Assembly (NCBI RefSeq): GCF_003384725.1
Contig: NZ_QNVV01000001.1
Span: 464,438-528,437, forward strand
Source: Chryseobacterium pennipullorum
GTDB taxonomy: Bacteria > Bacteroidota > Bacteroidia > Flavobacteriales > Weeksellaceae
Direction: 5' to 3'
DNA: 64,000 bases
Program-made: the position numbers and the translations under genes
Shown here: positions 10,224 to 18,429 of the stretch, in pieces
Numbering within the stretch: the stretch's first letter is position 1
Layout of the letters: each line of letters starts with the position of its first letter
Notes under the pieces: model-generated
Seen by the model: the letters and a program-made list of their open reading frames with translations, nothing else
Databases searched by the model: none
What the model was told of the DNA's origin: nothing

Positions 10224-10979
10224 ATGAACATTTTAAAAATACTGAAAAAATATGGTATAGACAGTCAGGTCTATGTCTCTTTAATGGGAACTCTTTTTGC
10301 AGTATTTTTTATGAAGGAGCAAAACACATTCCGTTTCCCTACCATACTCCTTATTTTCATCACTTATTTCAGTGGTTATCTTTATACTAAGTACCAGTAT
10401 ACCAAACATTTTTTCAAAATACTGGTGTTAAATGCGGTCGCCGGAATCATCTGTGCCTTGCTCATTATTTACAATCACAATGAAGTACGGCTTTTGAAAT
10501 GGTTTATTATCGTAGTGCTGGGATTGCTGTACAACAGCTTTTTTCTTGATGTATACATTCGGAAAATCCCTTTGCTGAAGGTTTTCTACGTAGGTCTGGT
10601 ATGGGCATTGGTCAATTGCTGGCTGACACTGCCGGAGTTCAGTATTCCTATTTTTCTGATCAGCTTTTTCTTTATCACCGCGCTCGTGCTTCCCTTCGAT
10701 ATCAGAGATATGAAAAGTGATACCGTAAAAACATTTCCGATGCTGATCGGAGTACAGAATACAAAGAACATTGCCTACATCCTCGTTTTTATCAGCAGTA
10801 TGATTGGCATTTTTTATCTGGATCAGCCGTATGCCATATCTTTTTTTCTGACCAGTATTGTTACTTATATTTTCATTTATTTTGCTGAAAATAAAAGAGA
10901 TGACGCCTATTTTTCGTTCGGGGTGGAAACCTGCTCAGCACTTCCTTTTTTATTTTTACTAATAATGGAGTATTTTTGA
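10224..10979 (+). CDS. UbiA-like prenyltransferase family membrane protein
   Basis: The 251-residue protein is almost entirely membrane segments (about eight). The order of loops suits the UbiA superfamily: a polar loop LPFDIRDMKSDTVKTFPM near residues 155-172 resembles the second Asp-rich motif (DxxxD) and is followed by GVQNTKNIAY. The first Asp-rich motif (NDxxDxxxD) is not clear; the corresponding loop reads YNSFFLDVYIRK. The catalytic role is therefore doubtful. It diverges from the macroglobulin gene with only 18 bases between start codons and is 3 bases from recF, so it probably leads the recF unit. A TAATTTTG element sits at 10212-10219, very close to the ATG. Confidence 0.6.
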   Translation: MNILKILKKYGIDSQVYVSLMGTLFAVFFMKEQNTFRFPTILLIFITYFSGYLYTKYQYTKHFFKILVLNAVAGIICALLIIYNHNEVRLLKWFIIVVLGLLYNSFFLDVYIRKIPLLKVFYVGLVWALVNCWLTLPEFSIPIFLISFFFITALVLPFDIRDMKSDTVKTFPMLIGVQNTKNIAYILVFISSMIGIFYLDQPYAISFFLTSIVTYIFIYFAENKRDDAYFSFGVETCSALPFLFLLIMEYF

Positions 10980-10982
10980 CGA

Positions 10983-12062
10983 ATGATTATCAAGAAGCTT
11001 TCCCTTTACAATTTCAAAAACCATTCTGAGAAGAAGTTTGAATTTTCGCCTCAGATCAACTGTTTCGTAGGCAATAACGGTGTAGGAAAAACCAATATTC
11101 TGGATGCCCTCCATTATTTATCGGTAGGAAAAAGCTTTTTGGGAAACACAGATTCCAACAATATCAAAAGAGAAGAAGACTTCTTCACGATTGATGCTGA
11201 AATCCAGAATGAAGACAGCGAAGATATCATCAGAATTTCCCAGCCTAAGGAGGCCAAAAAGGTGATCAAAAAAAATGATAAAAGCTATGAACGGCTGGCA
11301 GACCATATCGGTTATCTTCCAAGCGTCATGATTTCGCCATATGACTCTAACCTGATTTCAGACTCCGGAGAAAGCAGACGAAGATTTCTGGATGCCATGA
11401 TTTCCCAGACCGACACCGAATATCTTTTTGACCTGATTCAGTATCAGAAAACCATTCAACAACGAAATGCGTTATTGAAATACTTCGCTAAAAACAGAAC
11501 CTGGGACAAAGATTCGCTTGAAATCTATGATGATCCGATGACAAAGTTCGGAACAAAAATATTTAATAAAAGAAAAGAGTTTGTAGAGCAGCTGAACCCT
11601 ATTGTTCAGAATTTCTATCAGATTATTTCCGGTGGCAAGGAAGCAGTTTCTGTTCTCTACGAATCTCATCTGCTGGAACAAACTTTTGAGGAGCTTCTCA
11701 AAGAAAGTCTGGAAAGAGACCGTATGCTTACCTATACTTCGAAAGGAATCCACAAAGATGATCTTCTTTTTGAGATGGATCGGGTCCTGATCAAAAAAAC
11801 AGGATCACAGGGACAGCAGAAATCTTTTCTGATCTCACTCAAACTGGCGCAGATGAGTCTTGTAAAAGAGCTTACCAACAAAACCCCTATCCTACTGCTG
11901 GATGATATTTTTGACAAGCTGGATGACATCCGGGTATCTCAGCTGATTGAACTGGTGAACAGGGAAAACTTCGGCCAGATTTTCATTACAGATACCCACA
12001 GGGAACGAACGGAAAGTGTGGTAAAAAAAATTAATGAGGAAAGTATTATTTTTGAAATTTAA
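10983..12062 (+). CDS. recF: DNA replication and repair protein RecF
   Basis: The 359-residue protein has the RecF layout: N-terminal LYNFKNH, Walker A GNNGVGKT (residues 30-37), LSVGKSFLG, the ABC signature region SQGQQKSFLISLKLAQ near 275, and Walker B PILLLDDIFDKLD near 305, then FITDTH near the end. RecF is an SMC-like ATPase that with RecO and RecR loads RecA at gaps. The start ATG at 10983 is 3 bases past the upstream stop. Length and motifs are complete. Confidence 0.96.
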   Translation: MIIKKLSLYNFKNHSEKKFEFSPQINCFVGNNGVGKTNILDALHYLSVGKSFLGNTDSNNIKREEDFFTIDAEIQNEDSEDIIRISQPKEAKKVIKKNDKSYERLADHIGYLPSVMISPYDSNLISDSGESRRRFLDAMISQTDTEYLFDLIQYQKTIQQRNALLKYFAKNRTWDKDSLEIYDDPMTKFGTKIFNKRKEFVEQLNPIVQNFYQIISGGKEAVSVLYESHLLEQTFEELLKESLERDRMLTYTSKGIHKDDLLFEMDRVLIKKTGSQGQQKSFLISLKLAQMSLVKELTNKTPILLLDDIFDKLDDIRVSQLIELVNRENFGQIFITDTHRERTESVVKKINEESIIFEI

Positions 12063-12186
12063 AGCAGATTTGATAAGCAGGCTCCCTATCCGTGAATACG
12101 AACGACGGGATGAGTTAATAGATAATAGGATAATAGTAGATTAGCAGATATTTCAATTCGAAACATATCTTTCACAACCTTTAGTC

Positions 12187-12483
12187 ATGAAGAAAAACAA
12201 GAAACGCGAATTTCAGTCCTCTGAACTGGTAAAATCTTTCGCCAGAATCTATGGTTTCGAAGACAAACTTATCGCCTTTGACATCAAAGATTTTCTGGAA
12301 GAATACCTGGATGAAAGTCTTTTTAATGAGATCAGAAGTGTAAATATTGAAAATGGATGTGTGATCATTACCATTGCTTCGCCGTTGCTGAAACATGATT
12401 TTAAAATGCGTAAGAGTTTCTATCTGAAAAAATTTCAGGATAAATTCGGTGAAGATCAGTTTCATGATCTCCAGATCTTATAG
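12187..12483 (+). CDS. DciA-like (DUF721) protein
   Basis: This 98-residue basic protein resembles DUF721/DciA proteins, the family that helps load the replicative helicase DnaB in bacteria lacking DnaC. Supporting features are its size, its position 124 bases after recF (a common Bacteroidota pairing), and the compact alpha/beta domain with VIITIASPLLKHDFKMRK, where DUF721 members have a strand followed by a basic helix. The function is from family knowledge. The region between recF and this gene contains only short AT-rich repeats. Confidence 0.75.
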   Translation: MKKNKKREFQSSELVKSFARIYGFEDKLIAFDIKDFLEEYLDESLFNEIRSVNIENGCVIITIASPLLKHDFKMRKSFYLKKFQDKFGEDQFHDLQIL

Positions 12484-12542
12484 GCACACATCATTACTAA
12501 TACTGTTTGACAGACTTGGAAGCAAAGATCCAATCTGTTGGT

Positions 12543-12586
12543 AAAAAACAATAAATGCTGTATTCCTACAGCATTTATTGTTTTTA
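12543..12586. terminator. Bidirectional intrinsic terminator
   Basis: A perfect 14-base-pair stem (CAATAAATGCTGTA / TACAGCATTTATTG) with loop TTCC is flanked by A6 on the left and T5 on the right, so it can stop both the recF unit on the plus strand and the convergent unit ending at 12602. Confidence 0.92.
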
Positions 12587-12601
12587 TTGTCTCAGCACAG
12601 A

Positions 12602-14635
12602 TTAATGCTGTTCTTCAGATTTGTTGGAAATGGTACTGCTCATCAGATCGTCTGCCTTTTTATCCAATCCCGACCGTAGTGGGAAGAAGAATTTCAGCGG
12701 ATGCTTCATAAAATATCTGAAAATTTCCTTATAGATTTCACTTACCTGGCCAAAATTCATTTTCCTTGATCTGAACGCAAGGAACATGGATAAACTGAAA
12801 CTTACGAGAAAGTTAAAGAAACCTATTAAAAATACCGTGAAAAAGGACATCCAAAAAGTATATGAATCTACAGAAAAGTCTTTCCCGTATAGCCCCAATG
12901 CAAAGTTTCCGGCAGCAAAGGTAATGTGTCTGATATCCAGATCCAGCCCAAAAAACAGCCCTACCGGAGCGGTAGCACCCAGAAAAACTCCAAACCAGAA
13001 ATTGGAAACGATACCCGGCCAGTTTTTAGCATAATATTTTGACAGTCCTTTTGCGAATTTCTTTCCAAAGAAGCTTCTGATTGATAAGTTTTTAGCGATT
13101 CGTTCCGGGATCTGATAAAATACAGAGTTGTTACCAATATTTCCGGAGATAATTCCTGAAATAAAAAGATAGAATCCGGCAATACTGGCATGCAGAACTG
13201 CTTTGGACTTAAAGGGATCAAGATCCTTCAGCAGCTTATCCGACCGGTCTACGGCAAGGTTTTGTGAGAAAAATACATCAAGACCGTATATAATGGCAAG
13301 CGCCACCGGAAAAGCCAGCAATACATTCCCTACGAAAGCAATAAACTGGCTTCGGAATAATTTGGAGACAAGATGGGCAAATTCAGTATTATTTCTTTTA
13401 TTGTTTCCTTCTTCGGATAATACCTTGGTCATCGTCGCAGCAGTCATAGCCGGCTGTTTTGTTGCCAGTGTGAAACCCATCAGGTAGATCATGATGAATC
13501 CCATCGCGTAGTTCATAGAATACAGGAAGGCATGGGAAAAATCACTTCCCGGGATATATCCGTAAAGCATTTTCAGCACACAGAGCGCTCCAACAATGAT
13601 TCCACCCCCACTGGCTTTGTAGAACATGGTCATATATTCTTTCCGGGTCGAGGTAATATAGTGGGTTCCTGCTTCTGCAGTATGATTGGTAATAAGGTGG
13701 GAAATCAGCCTGGTACTGTCGTTGATCAGGTCTGCAATATTATTTTTATGAGATTTATAACTCAGTATATTGAATACCAACTGCTTAGACTTAATAAGAA
13801 CATCTTCTTCGCTATCGATTACTAAGAGTTGCACGATTTCGTAGATCCGTTCAGTCTGCTGGCGGATTTTCAGAAGCGATTGATTGATCTTTCCGGAAAT
13901 ACCATATTTCGCAGAGTTTTTAAAGGCGATATTGACAAACTCCTGGCATTGTTCAGCATAGATTTTAATCTGCTTATACCGGCTATCTTTAGAATGAAGC
14001 TGCAGCTCAGGGTCCTTTACCACATCTTCAGCCAATGTTTCCAATTCATTCTGCAAGGCCAGAAACGGGTTGTCCAGGTTTCTGTATTGGGGGGCCATTC
14101 TTACCACCTCTACTTCCATCGCCATTCCGGTAACCCTCCATGAAAGAATATTCATGGAGAAGATCAATTCTTTCTTCACATTGGGTTTGATGATAAAGTC
14201 CGACGCTCCCAAAATGGTTAAGAATTCATTAATCTCATTTTCAGGAAGGTTATGCAGGTATTTCAGGTCCTTTTTAGGTCTGAGGCTGACATTATCAATC
14301 ATGTACCACACCGTTTTTTCATTTTCCACGGGTGGCAGGACTTTATTCAGAATCCTTTTTTTAAGCTCCGGAAAGAAGGCATTTTCGGAAAGAATGTTGG
14401 CTTCGGTCAGAGACAGGTTGAAGGGTCTTCCTTTAAAAATATTATGAATGTAATGTTTAAAGTTTTCAGCAAAATTCGGATTGCTTCTGAGAACATTGAG
14501 CACATCAGTAAAGTCTGCCGTTTTTACGCTCTCTAAAAACTCTGCAAAGGGTTCTAAAGAAAGGGTTTCGTTCTTAAAAGAAAAGTACCTTTTAAGAACC
14601 GACTCAAAATTTGTGCTGGAATTAAAGAATTTCAT
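12602..14635 (-). CDS. SpecificRecomb (COG4389) family membrane protein
   Basis: The 677-residue protein matches in size and architecture the family named site-specific recombinase (PF10136): a soluble N-terminal half of about 340 residues and a C-terminal half with about seven membrane segments (for example GGGIIVGALCVLKMLYGYIP and GFTLATKQPAMTAATMTKVL). It shows no tyrosine- or serine-recombinase catalytic signature that I can see, and the membrane half makes a recombinase role hard to believe, so the family name should be treated with caution. It ends convergently at the terminator 12543-12586 and precedes no obvious partner; mtgA lies 13 bases upstream. Confidence 0.7.
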   Translation of the reverse strand: MKFFNSSTNFESVLKRYFSFKNETLSLEPFAEFLESVKTADFTDVLNVLRSNPNFAENFKHYIHNIFKGRPFNLSLTEANILSENAFFPELKKRILNKVLPPVENEKTVWYMIDNVSLRPKKDLKYLHNLPENEINEFLTILGASDFIIKPNVKKELIFSMNILSWRVTGMAMEVEVVRMAPQYRNLDNPFLALQNELETLAEDVVKDPELQLHSKDSRYKQIKIYAEQCQEFVNIAFKNSAKYGISGKINQSLLKIRQQTERIYEIVQLLVIDSEEDVLIKSKQLVFNILSYKSHKNNIADLINDSTRLISHLITNHTAEAGTHYITSTRKEYMTMFYKASGGGIIVGALCVLKMLYGYIPGSDFSHAFLYSMNYAMGFIMIYLMGFTLATKQPAMTAATMTKVLSEEGNNKRNNTEFAHLVSKLFRSQFIAFVGNVLLAFPVALAIIYGLDVFFSQNLAVDRSDKLLKDLDPFKSKAVLHASIAGFYLFISGIISGNIGNNSVFYQIPERIAKNLSIRSFFGKKFAKGLSKYYAKNWPGIVSNFWFGVFLGATAPVGLFFGLDLDIRHITFAAGNFALGLYGKDFSVDSYTFWMSFFTVFLIGFFNFLVSFSLSMFLAFRSRKMNFGQVSEIYKEIFRYFMKHPLKFFFPLRSGLDKKADDLMSSTISNKSEEQH

Positions 14636-14648
14636 TAGGACAAAGATA

Positions 14649-15293
14649 CTATTTCAAACTTACATTCCTCATCTGTCTCATGATCCAATTGTGTTTCTTT
14701 CTCAGATAAGGGGATGGATTTTTGGGATCATACTTCTTGGGATTGGGCAATACCGCAGCAATCCAGGCCGCATCGGAAGCGCTCAGATCTTTGGATGATT
14801 TTCCAAAATAATACTGGGCTGCTGCTTCTACACCAAATACACCCTGCCCCATTTCTATCGAATTCAGGTATCTTTCCAGGATAATATCTTTGCTCCATAC
14901 CTTTTCAATAATAAAAGTATAGACTGCCTCAAGCCCCTTTCTTATCCAGCTTCTCCCCTGCCAGAGGAACACATTTTTAGCGGTCTGTTGGGAAATCGTG
15001 CTTCCGCCTCTTATTTTTTTTCCTTTTTCATTATACTTCATCGCCTTTTCGATCGCCGTATAATCGAATCCGTTATGATCAAAAAATTTCTGGTCTTCTG
15101 AAGCAATAACCGCCTTCTTTACCTGATTACCCATTTCGTCATAGGAAATATAATCCCGGTGAAGTTTTCCGTATTCAAAAAGCCCTCCTATCTGAGTAAT
15201 TGTAATGGGGGGATTGAAAAACCTGCCCCAGATAATAAAAACAACATTCAGAACGAGAATGATAAAGATAAGCTGTTTAATTTTTTTCCACAT
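14649..15293 (-). CDS. mtgA: Monofunctional peptidoglycan transglycosylase
   Basis: The 214-residue protein has one N-terminal membrane segment (residues 8-25) and a GT51 glycosyltransferase domain: SEDQKFFDHNGFD with catalytic Glu66, GGSTISQQTAKN, a second acidic motif in ILERYLNSIEMGQGVFGVEAAA, and AAVLPNPKKYDP. There is no transpeptidase domain, so it is the monofunctional MtgA type that polymerises lipid II into glycan strands on the outer face of the inner membrane. It is complete. It sits 13 bases upstream of the SpecificRecomb gene and 43 bases after the binding-lipoprotein gene, suggesting one transcript. Confidence 0.93.
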   Translation of the reverse strand: MWKKIKQLIFIILVLNVVFIIWGRFFNPPITITQIGGLFEYGKLHRDYISYDEMGNQVKKAVIASEDQKFFDHNGFDYTAIEKAMKYNEKGKKIRGGSTISQQTAKNVFLWQGRSWIRKGLEAVYTFIIEKVWSKDIILERYLNSIEMGQGVFGVEAAAQYYFGKSSKDLSASDAAWIAAVLPNPKKYDPKNPSPYLRKKHNWIMRQMRNVSLK

Positions 15294-15336
15294 AATATTC
15301 TAAAAAGGAGAAGCAAAAATAAGCAAATAGTCGGAT

Positions 15337-16383
15337 TTACTGCAATTCTTTCATATAGGTAAGCTGATAATCCGGTAAAAGCTCCGGGTGAAAGATTTTA
15401 ATATAGTCCTTCAGGATCCAATCTGCCCGTACGACTCCGCTTTCAAAGAAATCATTAGCCCTCTGTTTTTCCTTACCGGATAATGTATATATCTTTCCTT
15501 TATTGAAGACTTCCAGCTTTCCGTACAGGGCGTTTACTTTCTGCATTTCTTTTTTAGAGGTATAGCTTCCTGCATTCACCCAGTATTGTACGCCATTGGT
15601 TTTTGCAAACACTTCTTCAAAACTCATGGTGAGCGCTTTTTCATCTTTATTATCCTTCATGATATACGCGGCATTGGCATCTGCAATATAATGGGCAACA
15701 GAAGTATTTCCTCCCGGAAGGTACCATATATTTCCATACATTTCATTTGCTAAAACCACAGGCTTATCTTTTCCTGTCAGTGCCAGCTGCTTCAGATCAT
15801 TATAGTTTTTTTCCACTTCCAGATACTTAGCCTCTGCCTCTTTCTCTTTTCCTAAAAACTCTCCGAATAACTTTATATAAGCTGTTTTCTCCAGAGGTTG
15901 CTGCTCCATATACTCATCCAGAAATATCACCTGAATTCCATTATTTTTTAAAAGTTCATAGGTATTATCAAAACTGGCAATGTGATTGGTAAAAATAGCA
16001 TCCGGTTTCATGGAAATAATTTTTTCAACATCATACTTCTGGTCACTTCCTACATTTTGAATTTTTCCTTCCTTCAATAGCTTCTGAATCTTCTCAGAGT
16101 AAATATACTCAGGGCTTGAAACGCCGATGATCAGATTTTCTGCATTCAATTCCGAAATATACCCGGCCATGCTCGCATTAAGAAGAATAATTTTCTTAAA
16201 CGGGATCTGATTTTGCTGAAAATTATACGTGAAATTTCCAGATTTCAGCTCCAGGTTTCCATCATGCTCTTTAAACTGTGTCCGGCTGGAAATATGAGTC
16301 CAATCTGAGGACGAAATTTTTGTTTCTCTTTTACAGGCAATTAGAGAAAATACCGTGAATAAAAGTAAAATTTTCTGTTTCAT
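15337..16383 (-). CDS. ABC transporter substrate-binding lipoprotein, BtuF/FepB class
   Basis: This 348-residue protein has a lipoprotein signal (LIAC, Cys17) and the two-lobe pattern of class III binding proteins for cobalamin, haem or ferric siderophores: LLNASMAGYISELNAENLIIGVSSP, the hinge segment KIISMKPDAIFTNH, and a long connecting helix around residues 150-200. No permease or ATPase gene is adjacent, which is common for such lipoproteins in Bacteroidota. The ligand cannot be deduced. Its start is 60 bases from the divergent tRNA-Arg. Confidence 0.82.
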   Translation of the reverse strand: MKQKILLLFTVFSLIACKRETKISSSDWTHISSRTQFKEHDGNLELKSGNFTYNFQQNQIPFKKIILLNASMAGYISELNAENLIIGVSSPEYIYSEKIQKLLKEGKIQNVGSDQKYDVEKIISMKPDAIFTNHIASFDNTYELLKNNGIQVIFLDEYMEQQPLEKTAYIKLFGEFLGKEKEAEAKYLEVEKNYNDLKQLALTGKDKPVVLANEMYGNIWYLPGGNTSVAHYIADANAAYIMKDNKDEKALTMSFEEVFAKTNGVQYWVNAGSYTSKKEMQKVNALYGKLEVFNKGKIYTLSGKEKQRANDFFESGVVRADWILKDYIKIFHPELLPDYQLTYMKELQ

Positions 16384-16407
16384 CTTTCAAAGAACGGAAA
16401 AAAGTGC

Positions 16408-16415
16408 TATATTTG
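16408..16415 (+). promoter_or_regulatory. -7 promoter element of tRNA-Arg
   Basis: TATATTTG matches TAnnTTTG and lies 28 bases upstream of the mature tRNA start, giving a short 5' leader. A -33 TTTG is not clear. Confidence 0.55.
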
Positions 16416-16443
16416 CAAACCTTTAAACAACAAGGTAACACAA

Positions 16444-16517
16444 GGCCTCGTGGCGCAACTGAATAGCGCATCTGATTACGGCTCAGAAGGTTACAGGTTT
16501 GAATCCTGTCGAGGTCA
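16444..16517 (+). tRNA. tRNA-Arg (anticodon ACG)
   Basis: The 74-base cloverleaf was folded by hand. The acceptor arm GGCCTCG pairs with CGAGGTC (one G-T pair), the anticodon stem TCTGA/TCAGA encloses loop TTACGGC with anticodon ACG, and the T arm ACAGG/CCTGT encloses TTTGAAT. The discriminator base is A and the CCA end is not encoded. It reads CGN arginine codons after A34 deamination to inosine. The gene has its own promoter element and terminator. Confidence 0.95.
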
Positions 16518-16523
16518 CTGAAG

Positions 16524-16556
16524 GAGACAACTATTTGATAGTTGTCTCTCTTTTTT
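16524..16556 (+). terminator. Terminator of tRNA-Arg
   Basis: A perfect 10-base-pair stem (GAGACAACTA / TAGTTGTCTC) with loop TTTGA is followed by TCTTTTTT, 6 bases after the tRNA. Confidence 0.93.
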
Positions 16557-17134
16557 AACACATAAAAATCTCTATATCAAACTTTTACAGCCTGATATTT
16601 TATCCTTCATTAGCTCATTATATACTCCTACTATTTCATGTTAATTAAAATTAAGAACTAACTCAACAGGATTCAAACTAAAATAATCAATTTACAATAT
16701 CATAATTATCAACCACATGCATCTAAAACACATTCCAGATCTTTTAAAAATTGGTTCGATATTCCCACCAGCAAGTTCACAAGCAGCCAAAATGGCGTCA
16801 GCTGAAGTCAGCTGACACCATTTTTATTGATGATTTCAGTTTAAACCAGAATAAATTTTAGATTTTCATGTTATTACATATCAAAAGCTAAAATAGACTT
16901 GTAAGAATTTGTAAGGAAGACTATGATTACATTAATTTAATTTTTGAGTAACATAAATTCTAATAAAAACTTATTTCAATTAACTTTTACATTCAAGTAT
17001 ATAGTTACCAAAATCTAAATTACCATAAGGAGGACATTCCAATTCAGAAGAAAAAAAAGGTAAAAGATTTTGATTGGAAGTCAATATGACATTAATATTG
17101 GTTCGCTTATATAATTTAGTGATCATAAATCAAT
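16557..17134. other. AT-rich gene-poor region after the tRNA
   Basis: About 580 bases without a convincing gene. The only notable items are the strong hairpin at 16789-16825 and a weak 32-codon frame at 16717-16815 (plus) that starts MHLKHIPDLLKIG and runs into that hairpin; I do not count it as a gene. Confidence 0.6.
16789..16825. terminator. Strong hairpin with flanking A and T runs, no obvious gene
   Basis: AAAATGGCGTCAGCTGA pairs with TCAGCTGACACCATTTT over 17 positions with a single C-A mismatch, and a T5 run follows. The shape is that of a bidirectional intrinsic terminator, but the nearest known gene (tRNA-Arg) already has its own terminator 230 bases upstream. Confidence 0.75.
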
Positions 17135-17142
17135 ATCTTTGT
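17135..17142 (+). promoter_or_regulatory. -7 promoter element of the AraC-family gene
   Basis: TATCTTTG matches TAnnTTTG, 55 bases upstream of the ATG at 17198. A poor -33 candidate (TTTAG) lies about 15 bases further upstream. Confidence 0.5.
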
Positions 17143-17197
17143 ATATCCTGAAGATCTAGGGATAGAATAAGTAGTTTGCAGGAATTGTTTTATAAGA

Positions 17198-18334
17198 ATG
17201 GACAACTTCACTTTTAAAGAAATAGCCGCTTTTATAGGAATTTTTCTTGTACTTGTACTTGCATTATTTTTATTAACTGTAAAAACAAAGAACAAACTTT
17301 CAAACTGTCTGTTAGCGTTCTTTCTTTTTACAAATGCACTCGACGCTATCAAGTTTTTGCAACACGGATTTCCCGTGAATTTTATCAACCTAGAGGCGCT
17401 TCGTTGGAGCACTAACTATGTGGTTTCTGCATTATTTTATCTTTATGTATTATCTGTTTGTTATACCAATTTTCGGTTAAAACTGCAATATCTAACACAT
17501 CTTATTCCGTTTTTAGCGTTCAATGCGTTTATGATGTGGGGAATTTATTTTAGTGATAGACCTGCGAAAATAAAATTCATCAACGGCATGAACGATATGC
17601 CGCTCATGCAATTTTTCCTTTTCCTTTTCGAAGTGCTGTTTCAAGTCTATTTTATTGCCTCATTTTTGGCAATTAGAAAGGCTAAAAAAGTATATCTTGA
17701 GAATTACACAAACCCAAATATTTCAGCACTCAATGCTCTTTACAAAATAACATTTCTCTATTACGTTTTGCATTTTATTGTCCTTGTAAGATGGTTGGTT
17801 ACATATATTTTTGGTATCGGTGAGATTCGAGCATGGATCGTAACTCTTGATGGATTGGCATTTCTGTTTTGTACGTGTTGGTATCTTTTTGTTGCACTAA
17901 ATAATCCCGAATTTTTCCGAGGGGTGAATTCTGATTTAAAACCGATAGAAGAAATAGTTTCCGAAGAAAAAACCTCTCCAAAAATAGATGAGGAAAAGAA
18001 TACGCAAATTGATTCTTTAAAAGAGTTTATGATTAAAAATGAACCTTATCTTGATTCTTCATTAACGATTCAGAATTTGGCAGAGCAAGTAGAAATGCCT
18101 GTGAAAGATTTATCGGCTTTGATTAATTTGTATATGGACAAACATTTTTTCGACTTCGTAAATGAGTATCGGATTGAAAAAGCCATGCAAATTCTAAAGG
18201 ATTCTTCTCAAAAAGAGTTGACCGTTTTGGAAATTTTGTACCAAGTTGGATTTAATTCTAAATCTTCGTTTAATACCTCATTCAAAAAGTACACGGGAAC
18301 AACTCCTACAGATTTCCGAAAAAACCCAAAATAA
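17198..18334 (+). CDS. Membrane-bound AraC-family transcription regulator
   Basis: The 378-residue protein has about seven membrane segments in residues 8-235 and a cytoplasmic C-terminal AraC/XylS DNA-binding domain. The domain contains the first helix-turn-helix (LTIQNLAEQVEMPVKDLSAL) and the conserved second one ending VGFNSKSSFNTSFKKYTGTTPTDFRK. This 7-TM plus AraC layout is frequent in Bacteroidota and suggests direct signalling from the membrane to DNA. The serine hydrolase gene follows within 100 bases on the same strand and is a likely target. The region is richer in A+T than the core genes to its left. Confidence 0.88.
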   Translation: MDNFTFKEIAAFIGIFLVLVLALFLLTVKTKNKLSNCLLAFFLFTNALDAIKFLQHGFPVNFINLEALRWSTNYVVSALFYLYVLSVCYTNFRLKLQYLTHLIPFLAFNAFMMWGIYFSDRPAKIKFINGMNDMPLMQFFLFLFEVLFQVYFIASFLAIRKAKKVYLENYTNPNISALNALYKITFLYYVLHFIVLVRWLVTYIFGIGEIRAWIVTLDGLAFLFCTCWYLFVALNNPEFFRGVNSDLKPIEEIVSEEKTSPKIDEEKNTQIDSLKEFMIKNEPYLDSSLTIQNLAEQVEMPVKDLSALINLYMDKHFFDFVNEYRIEKAMQILKDSSQKELTVLEILYQVGFNSKSSFNTSFKKYTGTTPTDFRKNPK

Positions 18335-18429
18335 TTCATCTTTTTTCTTACAAATGAGTTCGACTATTTTTAATCGGTCGTATAGTAAAGGTTTTCATAA
18401 GAAATTTGCAGACAGTTTTTAAAAATATT

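Noticed and set aside
4326..15293. Macroglobulin and mtgA as a functional pair like YfhM and PbpC
   Set aside because: They are 4.4 kb apart, separated by divergent recF genes and a terminator, and mtgA is not a PBP1C; no evidence for a joint unit.
16717..16815. 32-codon frame ending in the orphan hairpin
   Set aside because: The last third is encoded by the terminator stem and no promoter or recognisable protein pattern is present.
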